Shown here: positions 8,640 through 15,785 of the stretch, piece after piece
How positions within the stretch are numbered: the first letter of the stretch is position 1
Layout of the letters: every line of letters begins with the position of its first letter
Source: Candidatus Hodarchaeota archaeon
GTDB lineage: Archaea > Asgardarchaeota > Heimdallarchaeia > Hodarchaeales > Hodarchaeaceae
Assembly (NCBI GenBank): GCA_016839665.1
Contig: JAEOTU010000224.1
Coordinates: forward strand, 1-22,454
Length of the DNA stretch: 22,454 bases
Direction: 5' to 3'
Translations under genes and position numbers: made by a program
The notes under the pieces: generated by a model
What the model was told of the DNA's origin: nothing
What the model saw: only the letters and a program-made list of their open reading frames with translations
The model's database searches: none

Positions 8640-8715
8640 CCATACAGGGGCTCTTTTTTAAAGAGAAATCTCCATACAGGTCAATATATTCTCTTTTTTA
8701 AAGAGATATCTCTTT
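8640..8715 (-). repeat. Duplicated promoter-like element with palindromes
   Basis: Just upstream of the zinc-ribbon membrane protein two elements occur twice. CCATACAGG is at 8640-8648 and 8672-8680. CTCTTTTTTAAAGAG is at 8651-8665 and 8691-8705; it is itself an inverted repeat (CTCTTT, three bases, AAAGAG). On the minus strand each copy reads as a TATA-like CTTTAAAA. The distal copy runs into a perfect 16-base palindrome AAAGAGATATCTCTTT (8700-8715). The proximal box is about 30 bases from the start codon, suggesting a start site almost at the ATG. Confidence 0.6.
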
Positions 8716-8770
8716 TGAATGGAGAAATGGATTATCGTGCATATTTCTCAGCATCAATATGATAAAATTT

Positions 8771-8825
8771 GCGACCATTAGTCGCTTTCCCCACTCAAAA
8801 AAAACAAGGGAAATATAAAAAAAAT
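8771..8825 (+). promoter_or_regulatory. Putative promoter of adenosine-specific kinase
   Basis: A TATA-like AAATATAAAAAA sits at about 8811-8822, some 45 bases before the ATG at 8864. Upstream lies a small GC-rich inverted repeat, GCGAC (8771-8775) and GTCGC (8781-8785), around five bases, which stands out in this AT-rich gap. The box is plausible; a role for the repeat is only a guess. Confidence 0.35.
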
Positions 8826-8863
8826 AATTAGTATTGTATTTGAAACGTGAAAAGGTGATAACT

Positions 8864-9352
8864 ATGGTAGAAATCAAAACTGTCAAGATTGATATACCTG
8901 AAGGATTGAATATTATTCTAGGACAATCTCATTTTATTAAGACGGTTGAAGATATGTATGAAGCTCTAGTTGAGGCATCCGTAGGAATTAAGTTTGGTAT
9001 TGCTTTTAGTGAAGCATCTGGACCTTGCCTTGTACGCTACGCTGGAAATGACGATGAACTAGAAAAATTGGCGTCAGAAATGGCTCTTAGAATTGGAGCG
9101 GGACATGCTTTCATCATTTATCTGAAAAACGCTTTTCCGATCAATGTACTAAAGCGCGTTCAGTCGGTTTCAGAAGTAGTATCGATCTTCTGTGCCACAG
9201 CGAATCCAGTAGAAGTAATTGTTGCTGAAGCTGAAAAAGGAAGGGCAATCCTCGGGATTGTTGATGGATTTTCTCCTAAAGGAATCGAAACAGAAGAGGA
9301 TGTTAAAGAACGGAAGAAATTTTTACGGACGATTGGTTATAAAATACCATAA
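8864..9352 (+). CDS. Adenosine-specific kinase family protein (DUF355)
   Basis: A 162-residue protein matching the archaeal/bacterial family once called DUF355 and now named adenosine-specific kinase. Segments recalled as family hallmarks are [14 protein letters not shown] near residues 49-62, the AFPINVL stretch, [15 protein letters not shown] around 120-134 and [10 protein letters not shown] with the following SPKG. A structure from Pyrobaculum showed nucleotide binding, but physiological function is thinly supported. The frame stays open back to a TTG at 8834, but the ATG at 8864 has GGTGA (8854-8858) five bases ahead and gives the family's usual length, so I chose it. It is a single-gene unit, divergent from the zinc-ribbon membrane protein and convergent with the CPBP gene, whose end is 15 bases away. 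The family call is firm; the activity is by annotation only. Confidence 0.88.
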   Translation: MVEIKTVKIDIPEGLNIILGQSHFIKTVEDMYEALVEASVGIKFGIAFSEASGPCLVRYAGNDDELEKLASEMALRIGAGHAFIIYLKNAFPINVLKRVQSVSEVVSIFCATANPVEVIVAEAEKGRAILGIVDGFSPKGIETEEDVKERKKFLRTIGYKIP

Positions 9353-9367
9353 CTGATAATCTCTCTG

Positions 9368-10804
9368 CTATTCATCAGTACTAAAGGGAATTTTTGTGGT
9401 CTCGATTTTTGATCCACAATAGACACAAAATTGTGTATTAGTGGTAACTGTTCGTCCACAAGATTTACATATATTCTCGATTCTTTTACCGCAAAAAACA
9501 CAAAATTGTGTATTAGGGGGAACTGTACGTCCACATGAGCTACAGAGATTCTGAGACATTGTCGTAGAAGGGGAATAACCATAGGAATATCTGTACGCGG
9601 GTGCTTCAGGAAATTTCAGGTCTGAAACCCAATCAGGATCTTGGAGAGGACCAGTTCTTTTGTAAATAAACACTCCTAGTACTGTTACCAGTATTCCATA
9701 ATACACACTTTTCATTAAATAATAAAAAGTCAAGAATCCTTGATTTAATTCCCCAAACAAGTCATAAAATATATCGAAAATAATAGGTATTCCAGCTTCA
9801 AAGAAAATAAACCCTAGAACAATTCCAGATATTGGTAGCAGACGTGAAGAACGAATGTTAAAATCAGTAAGAATTCGGAGCCATGCAGGAGGATAAAGGG
9901 ATTTACGATATCTAAAGAATTGAATCACAATAGCTACTGCAGTTCCAACACCAATGACCACCATCGACAACATCCACAAAACATACAGGGAAAAAATTGT
10001 AAAATCACCCAGTTCATCCCATCGTACCAATCCAATCTGGGCTAAAGCAACAACTCCATTATTTAAACCATGCAGAATAATCGGCCAGATAATATTTCTG
10101 GTCCGCATATACAGAAACCCAAGAGCTAATCCTGCAGCAAATGTACTAAAAAAGTGGATGATTGTGAACCCCACTGAACCAGATAAAATATCTGCTGGAA
10201 CGTGTATTAGAGAAAACAGAAGACTAGAAAACAATAGAGTCCAGACTGTTCCAAGGCCCCGACGTTCTAAAAAAGGAATGAAGGTTCTTCGCATTACCAG
10301 CTCCTCACTAACAGCTGCTCCCACGGCATACATACCAAAAAACATTAGATAATAGATTGGTATTCCTAATAGTTCTAAAGTGGGCTCAAATGCCTCATAG
10401 GGACTCTCAAATGTAAAACCCCACTCCTCTAAAATCAGAATGAAGGTTGACATAAAAAAAGTAAAAGCAATTAACAACGAATAGACTAGAATGACAATAA
10501 ACCACTGACCCGAAGGCATGCTCTTCTCCTCTGCTTCTACTCTTCCCTTCCTATAGAGCACAAGGAATATTAGTATAGTCCCGGCTTGTGCGATTAAATT
10601 AATACCAATATCTGCAATTGTCATCAATGAATCAGAGGCTCTGAGCATTTCCATTATGGGAGTAATAATCAAAGTCAGGATGGTTAAATTGCCTGTCAGA
10701 GAAGAGAAAGACAACATAATTAAGACGACAGCAAAAGGATATAGCAAATCTTCAATTTTGATAGTTGTTTCTGAACGTTCATTGTTTTCTGATTTATTTA
10801 ACAT
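9368..10804 (-). CDS. CPBP (CAAX/Abi) intramembrane protease with tandem zinc ribbons
   Basis: A roughly 478-residue multi-pass membrane protein of the CPBP glutamic intramembrane protease family (Rce1/Abi type). The catalytic motifs are present: EELVMRR (EExxxR), FSLIH (FxxxH) and HGLNN (HxxxN), each in a hydrophobic segment. About ten helices are visible; the family core covers roughly residues 95-295. The C-terminal tail carries two zinc ribbons, about residues 421-443 and 446-468, each CxxC, ten residues, CxxC, and nearly identical to one another. The frame is open upstream to 10909, but that would overlap the UbiA gene by 86 bases; ATG 10804 lies 19 bases after the UbiA stop and has AAGGGTAAG upstream, so it was chosen. 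It sits second in an operon with DGGGP synthase. Whether it trims prenylated proteins or acts otherwise is unknown. Confidence 0.87.
   Translation of the reverse strand: MLNKSENNERSETTIKIEDLLYPFAVVLIMLSFSSLTGNLTILTLIITPIMEMLRASDSLMTIADIGINLIAQAGTILIFLVLYRKGRVEAEEKSMPSGQWFIVILVYSLLIAFTFFMSTFILILEEWGFTFESPYEAFEPTLELLGIPIYYLMFFGMYAVGAAVSEELVMRRTFIPFLERRGLGTVWTLLFSSLLFSLIHVPADILSGSVGFTIIHFFSTFAAGLALGFLYMRTRNIIWPIILHGLNNGVVALAQIGLVRWDELGDFTIFSLYVLWMLSMVVIGVGTAVAIVIQFFRYRKSLYPPAWLRILTDFNIRSSRLLPISGIVLGFIFFEAGIPIIFDIFYDLFGELNQGFLTFYYLMKSVYYGILVTVLGVFIYKRTGPLQDPDWVSDLKFPEAPAYRYSYGYSPSTTMSQNLCSSCGRTVPPNTQFCVFCGKRIENICKSCGRTVTTNTQFCVYCGSKIETTKIPFSTDE
9423..9555 (-). repeat. 75-base tandem duplication encoding the zinc ribbons
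   Basis: The two zinc ribbons at the end of the CPBP gene are encoded by a direct repeat with a 75-base period. The 19 bases at 9423-9441 recur unchanged at 9498-9516, and most of the next 20 bases also match. Identity is highest over the second Cys pair and the middle of each ribbon. It is a recent in-frame tandem duplication of a 25-codon unit. Confidence 0.8.
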
Positions 10805-10823
10805 AATTCTTACCCTTTTATAA

Positions 10824-11756
10824 CTAATTAATAAAAAATACGCCGAAGAAGAAAGCTGCCAACGCCCACCAGAGAGACCATCGAGTATATTTCCGTGCTT
10901 TTTTACCACCAGATGCGGGAGGTTCCGTAATAATGGTAATTGATGTTATTATTAATATGACAATTAAAGCTATTAAAAACAACCAAAATATTAGATTTTT
11001 ATACACAAAAAGGCCTGCTAGAAATGCACAGATGACTGCAACAGTAAAAAACACCATTGCGATGAAGCCTGCACGAATTGGCCCAATTTTCACCGCTAGT
11101 GAGTTTAAATTCGAAACCAGATCTCCTTCATAGTCTTGAATATCTTTCACAATTTCACGTCCAGTTGCTAAGAAAAAAGTTGCAATGAGCATTAAAACAC
11201 AGTTGAGGATGATCAGATCATCTTGAGGATTAAACAGGAAAAAACCAGCGAATAATGGAACAACGTATCCAATAGAAACCCACATGTTTCCAATGAAACC
11301 AGTTCTTTTAATATAGTTATATCCAACTCCGACGAACACACTAAATAAAGTAAAGAAAATTAGTACAACTGAAACTTGAAACATTACGACTAAAATTACG
11401 GAAATAATAATTGTAATTGAAAAGAAAAAAATGCATAGGTTCCTAACGTATTCAGGTGTAAAAACCCCCCTAGCAATTGGACGATCAAACCGTTTATTTG
11501 CTATATCAGTCTCGAAATCATAAACATCGTTTATCGCCTCAATCGCAGATGCAAGTAATAGAACTGCGATTACTGCCAAGACTAAACCTTGCATGTTGAT
11601 GATGCCATTGTTGAATAGGAAGGAGATGAAGTTTGGATCTCCGCCTTTTAACGTATAGACGATAAAGCCAGCAATCAATAAAGCAAGACAACTTAGTACG
11701 GCGAGTGAGAATCTAAATAAATCTATGTAGTCCTTCACTCGTGTCTTTACTGCCAT
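10824..11756 (-). CDS. Digeranylgeranylglyceryl phosphate synthase (UbiA family)
   Basis: A 310-residue polytopic prenyltransferase of the UbiA superfamily. It is best read as (S)-2,3-di-O-geranylgeranylglyceryl phosphate synthase, which adds the second geranylgeranyl chain in archaeal ether-lipid synthesis in the membrane. The first Asp-rich motif is NDVYDFETD (residues 76-84), followed by the substrate-binding RPIARG region. The second is in GREIVKDIQDYEGD (near 197-210), a segment characteristic of this enzyme. About eight or nine helices are visible. One residue is inserted in the usual NRP.RP stretch (NKRFDRP). A minus-strand TATA-like TTTTATAAA (11796-11804) lies about 40 bases upstream. 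It leads an operon with the CPBP protein and follows a glycerol-kinase-like gene on the same strand. Another UbiA transferase is possible, but the archaeal context favours this one. Confidence 0.78.
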   Translation of the reverse strand: MAVKTRVKDYIDLFRFSLAVLSCLALLIAGFIVYTLKGGDPNFISFLFNNGIINMQGLVLAVIAVLLLASAIEAINDVYDFETDIANKRFDRPIARGVFTPEYVRNLCIFFFSITIIISVILVVMFQVSVVLIFFTLFSVFVGVGYNYIKRTGFIGNMWVSIGYVVPLFAGFFLFNPQDDLIILNCVLMLIATFFLATGREIVKDIQDYEGDLVSNLNSLAVKIGPIRAGFIAMVFFTVAVICAFLAGLFVYKNLIFWLFLIALIVILIITSITIITEPPASGGKKARKYTRWSLWWALAAFFFGVFFIN

Positions 11757-11795
11757 TCGTTAACTTTCCAATCAGTTGCTTATTCAATTTGGACT

Positions 11796-11804
11796 TTATA
11801 AAAT
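11796..11804 (-). promoter_or_regulatory. TATA box for DGGGP synthase operon
   Basis: Minus-strand TTTTATAAA, centred about 43 bases upstream of the UbiA start codon, in the 163-base gap after the glycerol-kinase-like gene. The expected start site is near 11774, giving a leader of about 18 bases. The rest of the gap is T-rich on the minus strand and may hold the terminator of the kinase gene. Confidence 0.45.
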
Positions 11805-11919
11805 TCTTTTAATTCTCATTTGTTCGTTTATTGCAATACCTGATGATTTCTTGCTTTGAAAAGGTATGAGGGTGACTATTTGAAATAAATATTCTAAAGA
11901 ACTTTATGTTGATTATTAA

Positions 11920-13458
11920 TCAGTCTATTTCAAGAACAGCTTTTAATGCTCTTTTCCATCGTAGGATTTTTTCTTGGCGTTTTTGTGAATCCATTGTTGG
12001 TCGAAATGTTATTGGCTCCATATTGGAATAAAGCTCTTGTAGCTCATTCTGGTCTTGCCAAAATCCAACACTTAATCCAGCTAAGTAAGCTGCTCCAGTC
12101 GCGGTCATATCTGGTTCGGGTGCACGAATAACCTCCAAATCAGCTAAATCAGCAAGACATTGTAGTAAAATGTTCGATTTTGAAACACCCCCATCAGCTC
12201 TAAGCGATCGAATTGATATTTTGGTATCTTTTTCTAACCCTTCGAGAATATCTACAAGGCGAAGGGCGATACCTTCAAAAACTGCACGTGCTACATGGCT
12301 ACGATGTGTATTTAGAGATAAACCTAGAATTGTCCCCCTTGCGTTTGGAGAGAAATAAGGGAAACGGATACCAGAGGGAGTAGGAATGAAAATCACTCCT
12401 TCAGTGTCCTCACACTTCGCTGCATATTCGTTCAGAACTTTGGGTGTGTCACTAAGACCTATTCCTTGACCTAGCCAATCTATCAATGTACCTGCTGTTG
12501 CAACAAATCCCTCAAGCATATACGTACCTTTTCCATCAATTACCCATGCGACAAGTGGAAAAAGACCTCGCTTAGAAAGTTTCCCTTTATTGCCCACATT
12601 CATATCGACAAAAGCACCAGAACCTTGGGATATTTTCACATCACCTGGATTAAAACAACATTGACCAAAAAGAGCTGCTTGTTGATCTCCTGCAGCTGCT
12701 CGTATAGGAATGTTTACCCCATCAAATAAGGAAGGATCAGTTGTTCCAAAATCTCCATTTGAATCTTTAAGGTCAGGAAGAATTTCCATAGGGATATTAA
12801 AAATCCCCATTATTGGCTTATTCCATTTTAACTCAAAAGGATTTAATAAACCTGTTGCAGCGTTACTATAATCAGTAGCGTGGATCTTCCCACCTGTTAA
12901 TTTATAAATGAACCAACAATCAATCGTACCAAAGGCTATTTCGCCTGATTTACATCGTTCCTGTAATCCTTCCACATTATCTAAAGCCCATTTTAATCTA
13001 ACAGTGACATGATCTGTGGTGTAATTTAGCATTGAAGTTGCTGTAAGCATAGTATTTCGTGTAATCTTGCTGACAATCCAAGCGAATTTTTTTAACAGGC
13101 GCCACTTCTTATTCTTATTCATTACATTGCACGTGTCTGCTGCTCGCACATCTGCCCAATTAATGAAGTTAATGATTGGTTTTCCAGTATCTCTTTCCCA
13201 TAAAGTGAAGCTTGCTCGTTGATTAGTAATCCCGATTGCTGCAATATCTTTAGGAGATACTTCAAGTTTCTCAAAGATTCGACTGACTACATTAATTAGG
13301 GATTGCCAAAGATCGATAGGATCATGTTCGATCCACCCTGCTTTTGGATAAAGCGCTGTTGTTTTTTCATACTCACGTGCAATGATTTCTCCCTGTTTAT
13401 CAAAAAGTACTGCTCTTATACCAGTTGATCCACTATCTATCGCAAGAATATATTGCAT
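11920..13458 (-). CDS. Glycerol-kinase-family FGGY carbohydrate kinase, GK5-like
   Basis: A 512-residue FGGY-family kinase. It has the N-terminal phosphate loop [10 protein letters not shown] (8-17), GITNQR (76-81), the central [12 protein letters not shown] with catalytic-base Asp258, and the C-terminal [13 protein letters not shown] adenosine-binding segment. In E. coli glycerol kinase, Arg83-Glu84 of NQRE grips glycerol; here the motif is NQRA (Arg81, Ala82), while Trp101 and Asp258 are kept. Residues about 108-150 replace the usual Tyr135 region with a longer Lys-rich insert. From memory, the NQRA change, the FINWADVRA stretch and the GxSVGFW ending resemble human GK5, an uncharacterised glycerol-kinase homologue, more than bacterial GlpK. 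I therefore do not assign glycerol as substrate. It is a single gene, divergent from the thiolase-like gene; the start ATG is the only good one. Confidence 0.82.
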   Translation of the reverse strand: MQYILAIDSGSTGIRAVLFDKQGEIIAREYEKTTALYPKAGWIEHDPIDLWQSLINVVSRIFEKLEVSPKDIAAIGITNQRASFTLWERDTGKPIINFINWADVRAADTCNVMNKNKKWRLLKKFAWIVSKITRNTMLTATSMLNYTTDHVTVRLKWALDNVEGLQERCKSGEIAFGTIDCWFIYKLTGGKIHATDYSNAATGLLNPFELKWNKPIMGIFNIPMEILPDLKDSNGDFGTTDPSLFDGVNIPIRAAAGDQQAALFGQCCFNPGDVKISQGSGAFVDMNVGNKGKLSKRGLFPLVAWVIDGKGTYMLEGFVATAGTLIDWLGQGIGLSDTPKVLNEYAAKCEDTEGVIFIPTPSGIRFPYFSPNARGTILGLSLNTHRSHVARAVFEGIALRLVDILEGLEKDTKISIRSLRADGGVSKSNILLQCLADLADLEVIRAPEPDMTATGAAYLAGLSVGFWQDQNELQELYSNMEPITFRPTMDSQKRQEKILRWKRALKAVLEID

Positions 13459-13490
13459 TTTGATCTCTTCAACCTGTTGATGGATTGATC

Positions 13491-13620
13491 AATAAAATAT
13501 TCATTCCTCTGATTTCTTTCAATTTTGTCATATTAATTATAAATATGTCTCGAAAGAAAAAGTGCCAGATAAGGAGGATTTTTTAAGGAGCAGATCTTTA
13601 GCTTAATCGCAAATTTTTAT
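13491..13620. promoter_or_regulatory. Divergent promoters of kinase and thiolase-like genes
   Basis: The 211-base gap holds a minus-strand ATATTTTATT (13491-13500), about 37 bases before the kinase start, and a plus-strand TTTTTAT (13614-13620), about 52 bases before the thiolase-like ATG. Both fit TATA boxes by position. A Shine-Dalgarno-like AAGGAGG at 13571-13577 is followed by no start codon at a useful distance. Confidence 0.35.
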
Positions 13621-13669
13621 CTTTTGACTGGAATAAATCTCTAGAAGATAAAGAAAAAGTGATTAAAAC

Positions 13670-14938
13670 ATGCCAGAACAACAAAAAGTGTTTATTGCTG
13701 GAGGGACCACCACACCCTTTGATTATCCATTAAACCTTCAAATCGAAGAGATGGTGGCAAATTGCATCCGGCAACTCTATTTAGATGTTCCCGAGTTTCA
13801 TCTAAAGGATGTTCGGGAAAAAGGTATGGTCGTCTATTCCCATTTTTCAGTGCACTTTAGTCATCAATTGACGGCTTATTGGATATTACATGATCACCTA
13901 GGGCTTGTAGGCGTCCCACATTTCCGAATAGACAACGGTGGTAATACAGGTGGATCCGCCCTGTATGCTGCTTATGCTTTAGTGCGAGCAGGACTAGCAG
14001 ATATTGTACCTGTGATCGGATATGAATTGATGGGATCTGTTTCTCAGAGCAAAGGATCTGAATTCATTGCTATTGCTTCAGATACAAGATATGAGGCGAT
14101 GCTAGGAGCAAACTATACCAATTACTATGCAGGATTAGCCAAGATTTTTATGGAAGAATATGGATTAACTGAAGAGGATTTTGCTGAAATATCGGTCAAG
14201 AATAAAAATAATGCCATGGCCACTGGTGAAAAAGCTCAGCATTATCGTAAAGTCGGTGAAAAATTGACTGTTGATGATGTCATGAATAGTCGATTAATTT
14301 CCTATCCATTAAAAAAGTGGGACTGTTGTTTTATGTCTGAGGGAGCTGCAACAGTTTTAGTGTGTAATGAACAGTTTGCTAAGCAATATGCTCCTGACCA
14401 TTATGTCGAGATTACTGGTGCAGGTCTATCTTCCTGCACTATTCGTGCAGGTGATCGTTACGCTTTTCCAGGATGGACAGAACGATACGGAGAAGGTTAC
14501 CCTGGACTAGGGGAATTTGCTGCGTGTCGTCATTCTGCAGAAGTCGCATTCAAAATGGCTGGTATCGAATGGAAAGATTCCTACAAATATTTCGATGTTG
14601 CAGAAGTACATGATGCATTCTCAACCTCGGAATTCCAAATATATAATGCTCTTGGTTGGTGTCAGTCAATTACACCAAAACAATTTATTCGTGACCGGAT
14701 GCCTATGATGGAAGGAGAAATTCCTACAAATCCAGGTGGAGGGCTTATTGGTTATGGGCATCCCGTCGGTGCTACTGGATTAATGTCTGCTATCGAATGT
14801 TACTACCAGCTTACAGGCTTGATTCCAAGAGAGCACAGATCAACAGAAAATGAAGTAAAAGATGCTGAAGTTGGTTTAGTCAATTCTCATGCAGGGACAG
14901 GAACATCAATCAGCAATTTCGTCCTAAAAAGAGTGTAA
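13670..14938 (+). CDS. Thiolase-fold protein (SCP2 type) lacking the nucleophilic Cys
   Basis: A 422-residue protein of the SCP2/archaeal thiolase class, which acts on acyl-CoA substrates in the cytoplasm. Family segments seen are the active-site loop DNGGNTGGSAL (88-98), DCCFMSEGAATVLV (218-231), VHDAFSTSEF with His314, and GGGLIGYGHPVGATG with His364 (356-370). In true thiolases the loop reads ENxCATG, with Cys as the nucleophile that holds the acyl group. Here that position is Gly91 (codon GGT). Both later His motifs remain. The partner DUF35 gene starts 11 bases on. SCP2-thiolase-like aldolases such as Ltp2, which also lack the Cys and need a DUF35 partner, cleave beta-hydroxyacyl-CoA side chains by retro-aldol chemistry; a similar carbon-carbon lyase or ligase is my preferred reading. 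Plain thiolysis is unlikely. Confidence 0.85.
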   Translation: MPEQQKVFIAGGTTTPFDYPLNLQIEEMVANCIRQLYLDVPEFHLKDVREKGMVVYSHFSVHFSHQLTAYWILHDHLGLVGVPHFRIDNGGNTGGSALYAAYALVRAGLADIVPVIGYELMGSVSQSKGSEFIAIASDTRYEAMLGANYTNYYAGLAKIFMEEYGLTEEDFAEISVKNKNNAMATGEKAQHYRKVGEKLTVDDVMNSRLISYPLKKWDCCFMSEGAATVLVCNEQFAKQYAPDHYVEITGAGLSSCTIRAGDRYAFPGWTERYGEGYPGLGEFAACRHSAEVAFKMAGIEWKDSYKYFDVAEVHDAFSTSEFQIYNALGWCQSITPKQFIRDRMPMMEGEIPTNPGGGLIGYGHPVGATGLMSAIECYYQLTGLIPREHRSTENEVKDAEVGLVNSHAGTGTSISNFVLKRV

Positions 14939-14949
14939 GGTGATTATAG

Positions 14950-15615
14950 ATGAAAAAGAATTTACATCCAACCCCAAATAATAATGAATTTAACTGGGAT
15001 AAATGGTCTAAGCTAAACAAGTTAATTCCTGAAAAGGGATGGGTTTGGCAGAACATTCGAACAGGGACAGCAGAGGGTACTGATTGGGTTGAACAACAGA
15101 TATACTATGACATGCTCTACACCTTTCGATTGGGGGCTTTGAGCCCCTATGCTAAAGGGTTACTTGAAGGAAGATTATTAGGAACCCGATGCTTTAAATG
15201 TGGAGATATTACCTTTCCTCCAAGAGTAAACTGCTGGAATCTGGATTGTAAACTTGAATTAACAGAGTGGGTGGAAATGCCTCACTCAGGTATTCTTCAT
15301 ACTTTTACCATTTGTGGCTTTGCAGCAAAGAGTGCTTTGAAAAAGTTACCTTTTGTTCTTGCGTATGTTCTTGTTGGAGAAAGTAAAACTGCAATCGCCA
15401 ATATATTAAAAATAGAGGAACCTTGGCATGTTGAAACAGAGATGCCAGTCATAGTCAAGTTTACAAATAAACAACGGGTTGGCAACCTTATTGACTTTTG
15501 GTTTGAACCTGATCCAAGCTGGAGTCCGTCTCCAATGACCCCTGAAAAAGAACGCATCAAAAAATTGTGTGAACCCGTTTACGAATGGATTAGAATATTG
15601 AAAAGGAGCATGTAA
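14950..15615 (+). CDS. DUF35 OB-fold protein with rubredoxin-like zinc ribbon
   Basis: A 221-residue partner of the preceding thiolase-fold protein. The N-terminal 80 residues (Trp- and Tyr-rich, no motif I know) form an extension. Then comes the canonical DUF35 part: a helix ending in EGRLLGTRC, a zinc ribbon with CFKC at about 80-83 and CWNLDC at about 94-99, and an OB-fold domain starting at SGILHTFTI that runs to about residue 180. DUF35 proteins scaffold thiolase and HMG-CoA synthase in archaea and thiolase-like aldolases in actinobacteria, and can channel acyl-CoA between active sites. A Shine-Dalgarno-like AAGGTGAT overlaps the thiolase stop, giving tight translational coupling. The long N-terminal extension is unlike minimal DUF35 proteins and may contact the Cys-less partner. 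I see no MaoC hydratase domain fused here. Confidence 0.85.
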   Translation: MKKNLHPTPNNNEFNWDKWSKLNKLIPEKGWVWQNIRTGTAEGTDWVEQQIYYDMLYTFRLGALSPYAKGLLEGRLLGTRCFKCGDITFPPRVNCWNLDCKLELTEWVEMPHSGILHTFTICGFAAKSALKKLPFVLAYVLVGESKTAIANILKIEEPWHVETEMPVIVKFTNKQRVGNLIDFWFEPDPSWSPSPMTPEKERIKKLCEPVYEWIRILKRSM

Positions 15616-15621
15616 TCCTTT

Positions 15622-15634
15622 TCACATTTTTTTT
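15622..15634 (+). terminator. T-rich terminator after DUF35 gene
   Basis: Following the stop, the sequence turns T-rich and ends in eight consecutive T residues (15627-15634). This suits archaeal U-run termination and separates the thiolase/DUF35 unit from acetoacetyl-CoA synthetase. Confidence 0.4.
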
Positions 15635-15738
15635 AATTATTCTCTTGAATTCACTTTTGAACTTTAAATCACATCGGAAATGAATTCATCGCACAATTTT
15701 TAATTGAATAATTGGTGTGATGCATTGAAAAAGATCAT

Positions 15739-15768
15739 TTTCTAATATCTTGTAAATAGTATTAGAAA
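15739..15768 (+). promoter_or_regulatory. 9-bp inverted repeat upstream of acetoacetyl-CoA synthetase
   Basis: TTTCTAATA (15739-15747) and TATTAGAAA (15760-15768) are perfect inverted copies around 12 bases. They end five bases before the GGAGGT ribosome site (15773-15778). A TATA-like TTTTTAATT is upstream at about 15698-15706. The dyad therefore lies at or just after the expected start site and could be a repressor site, or an RNA hairpin next to the ribosome site. Confidence 0.5.
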
Positions 15769-15785
15769 TCTTGGAGGTTAAGATT

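Noticed and set aside
8834..8863. TTG start of the adenosine-specific kinase
   Set aside because: The ATG at 8864 has a well-spaced ribosome site and gives the family's normal length.
9954..10352. Plus-strand open frame opposite the CPBP core
   Set aside because: It is antisense to the conserved catalytic motifs of the protease and has a low-complexity, basic composition typical of a shadow frame.
10805..10909. Longer N-terminus of the CPBP protein
   Set aside because: It would overlap the UbiA gene by 86 bases, and the added residues carry no family similarity; ATG 10804 sits correctly after the UbiA stop.
13571..13577. AAGGAGG ribosome-site-like sequence upstream of the thiolase-like gene
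   Set aside because: No start codon follows at a usable distance and no short frame opens there; it probably occurs by chance.
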